A DNA stretch of 48,050 nucleotides from Actinomadura hibisca NBRC 15177 (GTDB taxonomy: Bacteria > Actinomycetota > Actinomycetes > Streptosporangiales > Streptosporangiaceae). Positions 1-7,751 of this stretch are shown here, in pieces. Under the pieces are notes generated by a model. It saw only the letters and a program-made list of their open reading frames with translations. It was not told the origin of the DNA and did no database searches. Position numbers and translations under genes: made by a program. The DNA is taken from contig NZ_BCRO01000099.1 of the NCBI RefSeq assembly GCF_001552635.1, forward strand, positions 1-48,050, read 5' to 3'. Each line of letters begins with the position of its first letter. Position 1 is the first letter of the stretch.

Positions 1-10
1 GGGGCCCACC

Positions 11-250
11 CAACCCCAGCCCCGCGCGGGTTTTCCGCACCCAAGCAACAACCCCCAGCCCCGCGCGGGGTTGCTCCGGGATTCCAGCAACCCCAGCCCG
101 CGCGGGTTTTCCGCACAGGCCCATCAACCTCAGCCCCGCGCCCCGCACTCGACCATCAACCTCAACCCGCGCGGGTTTGTGTACGCGACCACCACCCCCC
201 AGCCCGCGCAGGTTTCCTGCCCCCGACCAGCAACCCCAGCCAGACCACGG
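11..250. repeat. block of degenerate palindromic repeats
   Basis: Seven imperfect copies of a unit opening with CAACCCCAGCC and centred on the self-complementary core CCCGCGCGGG begin near 11, 49, 88, 125, 157, 192 and 231, a spacing of about 32-39 bases. Copies 1 and 3 also share the tail TTTTCCGCAC. The first 302 bases hold no convincing gene, because open frames here have the low-complexity Pro/Arg composition of translated repeats. The block lies beyond the terminator of the leftmost gene. Its function is unknown; it could be a mini-satellite or a REP-like element. Confidence 0.6.
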
Positions 251-279
251 AAGGCGCGCGCCGGTTCGGCGCGCGCCTT
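251..279 (-). terminator. hairpin terminator downstream of the reductase pair
   Basis: This is a perfect 13-bp inverted repeat (arm AAGGCGCGCGCCG) with a 3-base loop, 23 bases past the stop of the 303-866 gene on the minus strand. No U-tract is needed for many actinobacterial terminators. It probably ends the two-gene minus-strand transcript. Confidence 0.7.
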
Positions 280-302
280 CGCATGCGGTGAGCCCATGCC
301 GG

Positions 303-866
303 TCAGGCCGCGGGGGCCGCCGGCCGGTAGGTCGCGATGATGACGCCGTTGCTGAAGGTCGTGGTGTCGGCCAGCTCGAACGACGCGCCGAACCCGTCGC
401 AGGTCAGCAGGTCCTCGGCCTTGCCCGTGCCCACGATCACCGGGTGGATCCACAACCGCAGCTCGTCCAGCAGCCCGTGCTCCACCAGCGTCCGCGACAA
501 CTGCCCGAAGCCGTACTGGAGGATCGTGCCCTCGCCCTCCTCCTTGATCCGGGCGACGGTCTCCGGCACGTCCTCGCTGATGATCGTCGTCTCGCCCCAC
601 TCGGCCTTCTCCAGCGTCGTGGAGACCACGTACTTCGGCAGGTTGTTCATCCGCACGCCGAACTCGCCGGTCTGCTCCTCCATGCTCGGCCACGCCTCCG
701 CGAAGCCCTCGTAGGTCAGCCGCCCGGCGATCAGCGCGTCGCTGCCGAACAGCAGCTCGCTGGCGTAGGCGGCGGCCTCCTCGCCGAAGTAGGGGGTGGT
801 CCACAGGTGCGGGTTCTCGATGACGCCGTCGAGCGAGACGTAGGTCGAGTTGACGATCTTGCGCAT
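303..866 (-). CDS. dihydrofolate reductase family protein (RibD C-terminal-like)
   Basis: This 187-residue protein has the RibD C-terminal/DHFR-like fold. The start MRKIVNSTYVSLDGVIE is the family's usual beta-strand entry. GRLTYEGFAEAWP (48-60) and the region from ILQYGFGQLSRTL (115-127) to HPVIVGTGK (141-149) are the conserved NADPH- and substrate-pocket segments. Members are cytosolic NADPH-dependent reductases, mostly of unknown substrate. The start is chosen because GGAGGG lies 4 bases upstream; longer frames have no such site. It follows the FMN reductase gene by 32 bases on the same strand, so the two are probably co-transcribed. The family is clear, the substrate is not. Confidence 0.85.
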   Translation of the reverse strand: MRKIVNSTYVSLDGVIENPHLWTTPYFGEEAAAYASELLFGSDALIAGRLTYEGFAEAWPSMEEQTGEFGVRMNNLPKYVVSTTLEKAEWGETTIISEDVPETVARIKEEGEGTILQYGFGQLSRTLVEHGLLDELRLWIHPVIVGTGKAEDLLTCDGFGASFELADTTTFSNGVIIATYRPAAPAA

Positions 867-898
867 GGTGCCCTCCGCAGGGTGTCGGATCGTGCAGG

Positions 899-1480
899 TC
901 AGTACGTGTACGGGCGTGCGGTGCGGGCCTCGCGCAGGGCGCGGGCCCACCAGGTGAGCTGGTCCAGCGTCGTCGCGACGGCCGTGTTGCAGGCGGCGGC
1001 CGGTTTCGGCCAGGACCCGTCGGCCGCGAACAGCTCCCAGTAGCGGGGCAGCGTGACGCCGTCCCGGACGGTCACCGCGTGCAGCTCGGCGAAGACCTGC
1101 CGCAGCTGCGCCGCCACCAGCGCCCCGCCGGACTCGCGGCCGTAGGAGACCACCGCCACCGGCTTGGCCCGCCACTCCTCGTAGAACCAGTCCAAGCAGG
1201 TCTTGAGCGGGGCCGGGAAGCTCTGGTTGTACTCCGGCGTCACCACCGCGAACGCGTCGGCGGCGGCGAGCCGGGGCGCCAGGTCCCGCACCGCCCGAGG
1301 AAGCGGGTCGTCCAGGTCGGTCAGCTCGGCGGGCAGCCGGGCCTCGGCCAGGTCCAGCACCTCGACGGTGAGGCCGGGGCGGCGGCGGGCGTGGGCGGTG
1401 AACCAGTCGGCCACCGTCGGTCCGAAGCGCCCGGCGCGGGTGCTGGCGATGATGACCGCCAGGCGCAGCGTGTCCGCCAT
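899..1480 (-). CDS. NADPH-dependent FMN reductase family protein
   Basis: This 193-residue flavodoxin-like protein resembles the NADPH-dependent FMN/quinone reductases (ArsH/ChrR/YieF type). Flavin phosphate-binding residues are in IIASTRAGRFG (10-20). The TPEYNQSFPAPLKTCLDW segment (81-98) is the family hallmark and contacts the isoalloxazine ring, and SYGRESGGA (112-120) follows. It would reduce FMN, quinones or similar electrophiles in the cytosol. AAAGGAGG stands 7 bases before the ATG. It is the first gene of a minus-strand pair with the DHFR-like reductase and is divergent from the large regulator at 1618, with about 137 bases between them for promoters. Confidence 0.9.
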   Translation of the reverse strand: MADTLRLAVIIASTRAGRFGPTVADWFTAHARRRPGLTVEVLDLAEARLPAELTDLDDPLPRAVRDLAPRLAAADAFAVVTPEYNQSFPAPLKTCLDWFYEEWRAKPVAVVSYGRESGGALVAAQLRQVFAELHAVTVRDGVTLPRYWELFAADGSWPKPAAACNTAVATTLDQLTWWARALREARTARPYTY

Positions 1481-1617
1481 GGTCCCGCCTCCTTTCCCGT
1501 CGCCTTCCTGATGGGTCTTACTGTGCCGGAGGCGGTTTACGGGATTCTTACGGTCGCTTTCCGGCGCTCGCCGCGATGGGCTGAGCCGGGCGCTGACAAG
1601 GCGTTATCGTGCATTTC

Positions 1618-4600
1618 ATGCGTTTCGGGGTGCTGGGTCCGCTGGCGGTGTGGACCGACGACGGCGCGCCCGTCGCCGTGCCCGGCATCAAGGTGCGGGC
1701 CCTGCTCGCCGACCTGCTGCTGCACGAGGGCCGCCCGGTGCCCGCCGACCGGTTGATCGACGACCTGTGGGGCGAGGCGCTGCCCGGTAACCCCGCCGGG
1801 GCCCTGTCGGCGAAGGTGTCGCAGCTCCGCCGCGTGCTGGAGGACGCCGAACCCGGCGCCCGCGCGCTGGTGGAGTCGCGGCCCGCCGGGTACTCGCTGC
1901 AAGCCGGAGAGCGCGCGCCGGTGGACGCCCTGCGCTTCGCCGAGCTGGTCGGCCAGGCCCGTGACGCCGCGTCCGCCGAGAAGGCTGGGCTGCTGGCCGC
2001 CGCGCTGCGGATGTGGCGTGGCCCCGCGTTCGCCGACTTCGCCGACGAGCCGTTCACCCGCGCCGCGATCGCCCGGCTGGAGGAGCAGCGCCTCACCGCC
2101 CTGGAAGACCATGCCGAGGTACGGCTCACGCTCGGCGAGCACGGCGCGCTGGTCGGTGAGCTGGCCGACGCGCTGGCCGCGCACCCGCTGCGCGAGCGGC
2201 TGCGCGCCGCGCACATGCGCGCCCTCTACCGGTCGGGCCGCCAGAGCGAGGCCCTCGACAGCTTCGAGGAGCTGCGCTCCCGGCTCGCCGACGAGCTGGG
2301 CCTCGACCCGAGCGCCGAGCTGGTCACGCTCCAGCGGGCGGTGCTCGCCCAAGACCTCGCGCTGGACGCGCCCGCCGCGCCCGCCCCCGAGCCCCGCCCG
2401 CGCACCAACCTGCCCGTCCCGCCCACCGAGCTGATCGGCCGCGCCGACGCCGTCGCCGAGATCGCCGGACTGTTCGGCACCGAACGCCTGGTCACCCTCA
2501 CCGGCCCCGGCGGCGTCGGCAAGACCCGGCTGTCGATCGCGGTGGCGGGCGAACTGGCGGAAGGCTTCCCCGGCGGCGTCCGGATGGTGGAGCTGGCCGC
2601 CTTCGACCACGCCGCCGCGCCCGAGCTGATCGACGGCATCATGACCGCGCTGGACCTGCGCGACGCCGCCGAGCCCGGCGCCCCGCTGGAGCGCCTCGCC
2701 GCCGCGCTGGCCGGGCGCGGTGTGCTGCTGCTCCTGGACAACTGCGAGCACGTGGTCGACGCCGTCGCCGAGATCACCGACCGGCTGCTGGCCGCCGCCC
2801 CCGACCTGCGCGTACTCGCCACCAGCCGCGAGCCGCTCGGCCTGCCCGGCGAGGTGGTGTGGAGCGTCCCGCCGCTGACGGTGCCCGAGCGCGACGCCGC
2901 GCCCGATCCCGGCGAGCTGGCGCGCTCCAGCGCGGTGCGGCTGTTCACCGCCCGCGCGTCCGCCGCCGCGCGCGGCTTCCGGCTGGACGAGGCCAACGCC
3001 GCCGACGTCGCGGTGCTCTGCCGCCGCCTGGACGGCATCCCGCTCGCCCTCGAACTGGCCGCCACCCGCGTGCGCGCGCTCGGCGTGCCGGGCCTGGTCT
3101 CCCGGCTGGACGACCGGTTCCGGCTGCTGGCCACCGGCCACCGGGGCGCGCCGCCGCGCCAGCAGACCCTGCTGGCGATGATCGACTGGAGCTGGGAGCT
3201 GCTCTCGGCGGCCGAGCGCACCGTGCTGCGCCGCCTCGCCGCGCACGCCGACGGCTGCACGCTGGAGGCCGCCGAGCACGTCACCGGCGACGGCCTGGAC
3301 GCGCTCGACCTGCTGGTCCGGCTGGTGGACCGCTCGCTGGTCGTGATGACCGAGCGGCCGGGCCGCGCGCCCCGCTACCGGCTGCTGGAGTCGGTGGCGG
3401 CCTACTGCGCCGACCGGCTCCAGGACGCGGGCGAGGAGGCGGCCGTCCGGCAGCGCCACCGCGAGCACTACATCGTGCTGGCCGAGCGCGCCGAACCCCA
3501 CCTGTACGGGCACGACCAGGCGCACTGGCTGGACCTGCTGGACGCCGAGTCCGCCAACCTGCGCGCCGCGCTCGACGGCGCGTCCGGCCCCGACGCGCTG
3601 CGGCTGGCCAACGCGCTGACCTGGTACTGGTTCCTGCGGGGCCGCTGGAGCGAGGCCCGGCGCGCGCTGACCGCCGCGCTCGACCTCACCACCGCGCCGT
3701 CCCCCGAACGCGCCCGCGCCCTCGCTTACCGCGCGTGCTTCGTCGTCCTCCAAGGCGACGGCACCGGCTGGCCCGCCCGCCGCGCCGAGGCCCTGGCGGC
3801 GCTGGACGGCCCCGGCGACCCGGTGGTCCGCGCCCGCGCCCGCTGGTTCCTGGTCTACGCGGGCTCGGAGCTGGACGACGTGGACGACGCCGCCGCGCTG
3901 CTGGCCCCGACCCTGGCCGAGTTCGAGGCCCTGGGCGACGAGTGGGGCACCGCCGCCGCCCTCGCCATGCGCGCCCACCACGGGCACGCGCGCGGCGAAC
4001 CCGCCGCCATCGAACGCGACGCCGACGCCGCCACCCGCATCTTCACCCGACTCGGCGACCGCTGGGGCCGCCTCCAGGCTTCGGAGTGGCTGGCCGGGCA
4101 CGCCGAGCTGGTCGGCGACTACGGCCGCGCCGAACGCCTGGGCCGCGAGGGCGTCCGCATGGCCGAGGAGCTGCGGTTGTGGCCGCACGTGGCGGTCGGG
4201 CTCGGCTGGCTGGGCTGGGTCGCGCTGCTGCGCGGCGACTTCCCGGCCGCCCGCGACCTGTTCGCGCAGGCGCTGGAGCAGGGCACCGAGCAGGGCAACC
4301 GGGGCGCGATGTTCTTCGGCGAACTGGGCCTCGGCCTGGTGGCGCGCCGCCTGGGCGACCTGGACGAGGCCGACGACCGGCTGCGCGCGATGCTGAAATC
4401 GGTGCCGCCGCCTAACGACGACACCCCGCCGCCGCTGTTCCTGCCGCTGATCCAGGTGGCGCTCGGCTACATCGCCGAAGAGCGCGGCGACGCCGCCACC
4501 GCGCTCGCCTACCAGCGCGACGCCCTCGCCGTCGCGATCACGCTGGACGCGCCGCGCGACAAGGCGTTCGCCCTCGAAGGGCTGGCCGGGGCGGTCAGCC

Positions 4601-4818
4601 TCGCCGGTGACCACGCCCATGCCGCCCGGCTGCTGGGCGGGGCCGCCGAGATCCGCCGCGCGGCGGGCATCCCGGCCGGTCCGTCCGAGCAGGCGGACGT
4701 CGAACGCGTGACCGCCCGCGTCCGTACCGGGCTCGACGAGGACGTGTTCGCGGCGGAGGCCGCGCGGGGCGCGGCACGCACGGCAGAAGAGCACCTGGCC
4801 GAGCTGCCGACCGCCTGA
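1618..4818 (+). CDS. AfsR/SARP-type BTAD transcriptional regulator with NB-ARC ATPase and TPRs
   Basis: This is a large regulator of about 1066 residues. Domain order is an OmpR-like winged helix (about 1-95, opening MRFGVLGPLAV), a bacterial transcriptional activator domain (about 100-245), an NB-ARC/AAA ATPase with Walker A GPGGVGKT (296-303) and Walker B LLLLDNCEHV (Asp about 374), then an alpha-helical TPR-rich C-terminal half. Such proteins are cytosolic multidomain activators, often of secondary metabolism, in which the ATPase/TPR part gates DNA binding. An upstream in-frame GTG at 1609 has AAGG spaced 7 bases before it and is an alternative start; the ATG fits the usual family N-terminus. 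The DUF418 gene follows after 13 bases. Target genes cannot be told from the sequence. Confidence 0.9.
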   Translation: MRFGVLGPLAVWTDDGAPVAVPGIKVRALLADLLLHEGRPVPADRLIDDLWGEALPGNPAGALSAKVSQLRRVLEDAEPGARALVESRPAGYSLQAGERAPVDALRFAELVGQARDAASAEKAGLLAAALRMWRGPAFADFADEPFTRAAIARLEEQRLTALEDHAEVRLTLGEHGALVGELADALAAHPLRERLRAAHMRALYRSGRQSEALDSFEELRSRLADELGLDPSAELVTLQRAVLAQDLALDAPAAPAPEPRPRTNLPVPPTELIGRADAVAEIAGLFGTERLVTLTGPGGVGKTRLSIAVAGELAEGFPGGVRMVELAAFDHAAAPELIDGIMTALDLRDAAEPGAPLERLAAALAGRGVLLLLDNCEHVVDAVAEITDRLLAAAPDLRVLATSREPLGLPGEVVWSVPPLTVPERDAAPDPGELARSSAVRLFTARASAAARGFRLDEANAADVAVLCRRLDGIPLALELAATRVRALGVPGLVSRLDDRFRLLATGHRGAPPRQQTLLAMIDWSWELLSAAERTVLRRLAAHADGCTLEAAEHVTGDGLDALDLLVRLVDRSLVVMTERPGRAPRYRLLESVAAYCADRLQDAGEEAAVRQRHREHYIVLAERAEPHLYGHDQAHWLDLLDAESANLRAALDGASGPDALRLANALTWYWFLRGRWSEARRALTAALDLTTAPSPERARALAYRACFVVLQGDGTGWPARRAEALAALDGPGDPVVRARARWFLVYAGSELDDVDDAAALLAPTLAEFEALGDEWGTAAALAMRAHHGHARGEPAAIERDADAATRIFTRLGDRWGRLQASEWLAGHAELVGDYGRAERLGREGVRMAEELRLWPHVAVGLGWLGWVALLRGDFPAARDLFAQALEQGTEQGNRGAMFFGELGLGLVARRLGDLDEADDRLRAMLKSVPPPNDDTPPPLFLPLIQVALGYIAEERGDAATALAYQRDALAVAITLDAPRDKAFALEGLAGAVSLAGDHAHAARLLGGAAEIRRAAGIPAGPSEQADVERVTARVRTGLDEDVFAAEAARGAARTAEEHLAELPTA

Positions 4819-4831
4819 TTTCGGGGACGGC

Positions 4832-5785
4832 ATGGAAGAACGCAAGGAACACAGCGGACGCATCACCGACATCGACGTGCTGCGCGGCTTCGCCCTGTTC
4901 GGCATCCTGCCCGTCAACATCGTGCAGATGACCGGCCAGCCCTCGCCGGGCGCGGCGTTCGACACCCTGCTCCAGGGCCGGTTCTTCCCGATCTTCTCGT
5001 TCCTGTTCGGGACGAGCGCGGTGTTGTTCCTGCGCGGCGCGGGCCGGGCCGACCTGCTGTGGCGGTTCATGACACTCGTCCCGTTCGGGGTGCTGCACCA
5101 GCTCGGGCAGCCAGGCGAGGTACTGCTGCCCTACGCGGTGCTCGGCGCGGCCTTCCTCCTCCCGGCCTCCTACGTGAGCGCGTCGGCCGTGCTGGCGGCG
5201 GGCCTGCTGATGACGGCGGGCGCGATGGGCTTCACGTCCGGCGGCTGGAGCCTGGTGCCCGGCCTGTTCCTGCTGGGCGCGGCGGCGATGCGGCGGGAGG
5301 CGTTCAGCCTGCCCACGCGGACGCTCGCGAAGGCGTTCGCCGTGCTGGCCGTCGCGGCGGCGGCGCTGAACGTCTGGCAGCTCGGGCCCGCCGACGAGCG
5401 CGTGTTCGGCACCGCCGGGGTCGTCACCGCCGCCGCCTACGGCACCGGCCTGCTGCTCCTGCTGCGCACCGGCGCGCGACCCGCCCTCACCGCCGTGCTG
5501 GAGCCGATGGGACGGCTCGCCCTGACCTGCTATGTGTCCGCCACCCCGCTGATCCTGCTCGCCGACCGCCTGTACGGCGTGGACGACGGGCGCGACGCCG
5601 CCGCGCTGACCCTCGTGATCCTCAGCGCGCAGGTGATGTTCGCGCGCTGGTGGTCGCGGTGGTTCCGGTACGGGCCGCTGGAATGGTCGTGGCGGTCCCT
5701 CACCCGGCGGCGGCTGGAGCCTTTGCGCGTCGCGCCCGTTCCTTTTCCGCCTATCCGTTGGGGCAGGTGTCGCGGTATTCGTTGA
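4832..5785 (+). CDS. DUF418 family multi-pass membrane protein
   Basis: This 317-residue protein has about eight to ten hydrophobic segments. It begins with the DUF418/acyltransferase-like motif RITDIDVLRGFALFGIL (10-26) and has SFLFGTSAVLFL near 60. Near its C-terminus it has the family signature FRYGPLEWSWRSLTRR. DUF418 proteins (YeiB-like) are inner-membrane proteins of poorly defined function, distantly like heparan-alpha-glucosaminide N-acetyltransferase. It is shorter than typical 380-400-residue members, so an internal loop may be missing. It lies 13 bases after the BTAD regulator and is probably cotranscribed. Its 3' end overlaps the convergent cutinase gene by 35 bases, so the last residues are of low complexity and may have been acquired by stop loss. 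Confidence 0.8.
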   Translation: MEERKEHSGRITDIDVLRGFALFGILPVNIVQMTGQPSPGAAFDTLLQGRFFPIFSFLFGTSAVLFLRGAGRADLLWRFMTLVPFGVLHQLGQPGEVLLPYAVLGAAFLLPASYVSASAVLAAGLLMTAGAMGFTSGGWSLVPGLFLLGAAAMRREAFSLPTRTLAKAFAVLAVAAAALNVWQLGPADERVFGTAGVVTAAAYGTGLLLLLRTGARPALTAVLEPMGRLALTCYVSATPLILLADRLYGVDDGRDAAALTLVILSAQVMFARWWSRWFRYGPLEWSWRSLTRRRLEPLRVAPVPFPPIRWGRCRGIR

Positions 5786-6629
5786 TGGCCGCGCCCGGTC
5801 GCGGCGCGGGGCATAGGAACCGGTCGTAGCGGGTGTCGTCGTCCACGAATCGTTTCATCCACGAGATGCCGTACTTGGCGATGGTGGTGTTGGGCGTGTT
5901 GAACGACATGTGCCCGGCGTTGCGCAGTTCCAGGTACGCCTTCTCGGGCGCGGACGTCAGGTTCCGGTAGAACGGCTCGGCGTGCGCGCCGACCCCGGCG
6001 ATGAAGTCGTTGTCCGCGCCCATGATCATGGTGGGGACGGTGACGCCCTGCCAGTCCCGGTCGGTGTGCCAGGGGGCCAGCGGGATCGCCGCCTGGAGCG
6101 CGGGCCGCTCCGCCGCCGCGCGCAGCGTCGCGCCGCCGCCCATGGAGTGGCCCATGACCGCCAGCCGGGCCGGGTCGATACGGTTCTTCACGGTGCTCTT
6201 GCCGGTCAGGTAGTCGAGCGCGGCCAGCAACTGGTTCGCGCGGGAGTCGGGCACGTCCATCAGGTTCAGGGTCTCCAGCGTCATGACGACGAAGCCCTGC
6301 GAGGCGAGGCGCGGCCCGTACCAGTCGATCCACGCCTGCGGCGACACGAAGCCGGGGGACACCGCGATCGCCCCGAACGTGCCCTGCGAGGTGTCGGTCG
6401 GGGCGTAGATCGTGCCCCGGTTGAAGCCGGTGCCGCTGCCGGTCGGCACGTCGATGCGCTCGATGGTGAACGGACCCTTCTCGGCGGTGACGCTGGCCTC
6501 GGTCGGGTCGGGGCCGCGCTCGTAGGGATTGGCGGGGGCGGCGTGCGCGGCCGGGGCCGTCGCGAATCCGGCCGCCAGCGCGGCGGTGGCGGCGGCCATG
6601 CGAAGGGAGGTGAACGGGGACCTTTTCAT
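5751..6629 (-). CDS. secreted cutinase / polyester (PET-type) hydrolase
   Basis: This 292-residue protein is a close relative of the Thermobifida cutinases and LCC-type polyester hydrolases. A signal peptide (about 1-30, ending AHA) precedes the family's mature start ANPYERGPDPTEA. The triad is Ser162 in GHSMGGG, Asp208 in GADNDFIA and His240 in NAGHM. Substrate-platform Trp187 is kept in PWH. Cys273 and Cys289 match the C-terminal disulfide, and WMKRFVDDDTRYDRFLCP is the family signature. It should be a secreted esterase acting on cutin-like or other polyesters. Phe94 stands where family members have the oxyanion Tyr, and Met241 stands where Phe follows the catalytic His. The start has no strong ribosome site. 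It is convergent with, and overlaps, the DUF418 gene. Confidence 0.93.
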   Translation of the reverse strand: MKRSPFTSLRMAAATAALAAGFATAPAAHAAPANPYERGPDPTEASVTAEKGPFTIERIDVPTGSGTGFNRGTIYAPTDTSQGTFGAIAVSPGFVSPQAWIDWYGPRLASQGFVVMTLETLNLMDVPDSRANQLLAALDYLTGKSTVKNRIDPARLAVMGHSMGGGATLRAAAERPALQAAIPLAPWHTDRDWQGVTVPTMIMGADNDFIAGVGAHAEPFYRNLTSAPEKAYLELRNAGHMSFNTPNTTIAKYGISWMKRFVDDDTRYDRFLCPAPRPGAAINEYRDTCPNG

Positions 6630-6759
6630 CGGGGGAGGACCCGCCTTTCTCGGCCGTTCTCCGCGAGAGGGGTGGGAGTTTTTCGCGGACGGCGTGCCAA
6701 GGATTGTGCGGTCTCACCGAAGGCGACGCTCTACAACCACCGGCGCATTTCCCAGGCCA

Positions 6760-6780
6760 CTTTGTCTGCCACCGACAAAG
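6760..6780. promoter_or_regulatory. inverted repeat, candidate operator
   Basis: CTTTGTC and GACAAAG are perfect 7-base arms separated by 7 bases, centred about 140 bases upstream of the cutinase start and 10 bases beyond the stop of the SMP-30-like gene. The AT-rich arms stand out in this GC-rich DNA. The spacing fits a dimeric repressor operator. A short hairpin at the end of the upstream transcript is the alternative. Confidence 0.4.
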
Positions 6781-6789
6781 CGGACCCGG

Positions 6790-7665
6790 TCATGACGAGC
6801 GCGGCAACGGTCCCAGATACGGGCGGGGCGGCAAGCCGCGTACGCCCGGCGCGAAACCGAACAGCCGCCCCGAGTCCGGCGGCGGGTCGTCGCCCGCGCG
6901 ACCCGTCGTGACCACCAGGGCGTCGAGCGCGGGACCGGCGAACGCGCAGCCCGTCACCCGCGCCGCCGGGACGTCCAGCGCCACCATCAGCCGGCCGTCC
7001 GGGTCGTAGCGGCGGACCTGGCGGCCCGTCCACGTCGCGACCCACACGCAACCCTCGGCGTCCACCGCCAGCCCGTCCGGCACGCCCTCGCGCGGGTCGA
7101 GCCGCACCAGCGCGCGCGGGCGCGACGGCACGCCCGCCGCCGCGTCGAAGGTGTAGGCGGTCACCTGGCCGGGCCGCGCCTCGGCCAGGTACATCACCCG
7201 GCCGTCGGGGCTCCAGCCGAGCCCGCCCGGCGCGGTCAGCCCGGTCAGCACCCGCGTCGCGCCGCCCGCGTCGATCCGCAGCAGCAGCCCGGCCCCGGGG
7301 GCGACGTCGGCGGCCATCGCGCCCACCCACAGGCGGCCCGCCGGGTCGCAGGCGGCGTCGGTGAGCCGCGTCCGGCCGGGCCGCACCAGCGGCAGCAGCG
7401 GCTTGACGCCGCGCGGCGTCAGGTGGGCGAGGCCCGTCCCGGCGACGGCCAGCAGCCCGCCCGGCGGCCCGCCGACCGGCAGCACCGCGCTGAGCGCCGG
7501 GGCCCAGGCCAGCGGCAGCCGCTTGCCGACCTCCAGCCGCCGCGCCCGGCCGCCCCACGGCGCGGTGTGGAGGCGGGCGCGGTGCAGGTCGGCCCAGCGC
7601 AGCACGCCCGCCGCCGCGTCCCAGCGGGGACCGGCGCCGAGCTGGCACACCACGTCGGGATGCAT
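6790..7665 (-). CDS. SMP-30/gluconolactonase-like beta-propeller protein
   Basis: This 291-residue protein has repeated beta-propeller strands. GPRWDAAAGVLRWADLH near the N-terminus, TDAACDPAGRLWVGAM in the middle, GGLGWSPDGRVMYLAEA and VPDGLAVDAEGCVWVATW are the recurring SMP-30/gluconolaconase/LRE-like motifs, with the Asp and Asn/Asp ligands typical of the divalent-metal site. Family members are cytosolic lactonases for sugar lactones. The first catalytic Glu expected near the N-terminus (usually in a G-E-G-P motif) appears as GAGP, so activity may be altered. The start is the ATG preceded by GGAG at a 4-base spacing. It follows the TPR gene on the same strand with 86 bases between. Confidence 0.8.
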   Translation of the reverse strand: MHPDVVCQLGAGPRWDAAAGVLRWADLHRARLHTAPWGGRARRLEVGKRLPLAWAPALSAVLPVGGPPGGLLAVAGTGLAHLTPRGVKPLLPLVRPGRTRLTDAACDPAGRLWVGAMAADVAPGAGLLLRIDAGGATRVLTGLTAPGGLGWSPDGRVMYLAEARPGQVTAYTFDAAAGVPSRPRALVRLDPREGVPDGLAVDAEGCVWVATWTGRQVRRYDPDGRLMVALDVPAARVTGCAFAGPALDALVVTTGRAGDDPPPDSGRLFGFAPGVRGLPPRPYLGPLPRSS

Positions 7666-7751
7666 GATCTCCGGCACCCCCGCATCCTGCCCGTCCGGGG
7701 GCCCGGCGGAACAGCCCGCCGGGCCCGCCCGGCGAAGATCGGCCAGGAGGA

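Noticed and set aside
1537..5070. 1177-codon open frame antisense to the BTAD regulator
   Set aside because: It is the complement of a strongly G/C-ending gene; composition is Gly/Gln/Arg/Val-rich with no domain, and the plus strand has clear domains.
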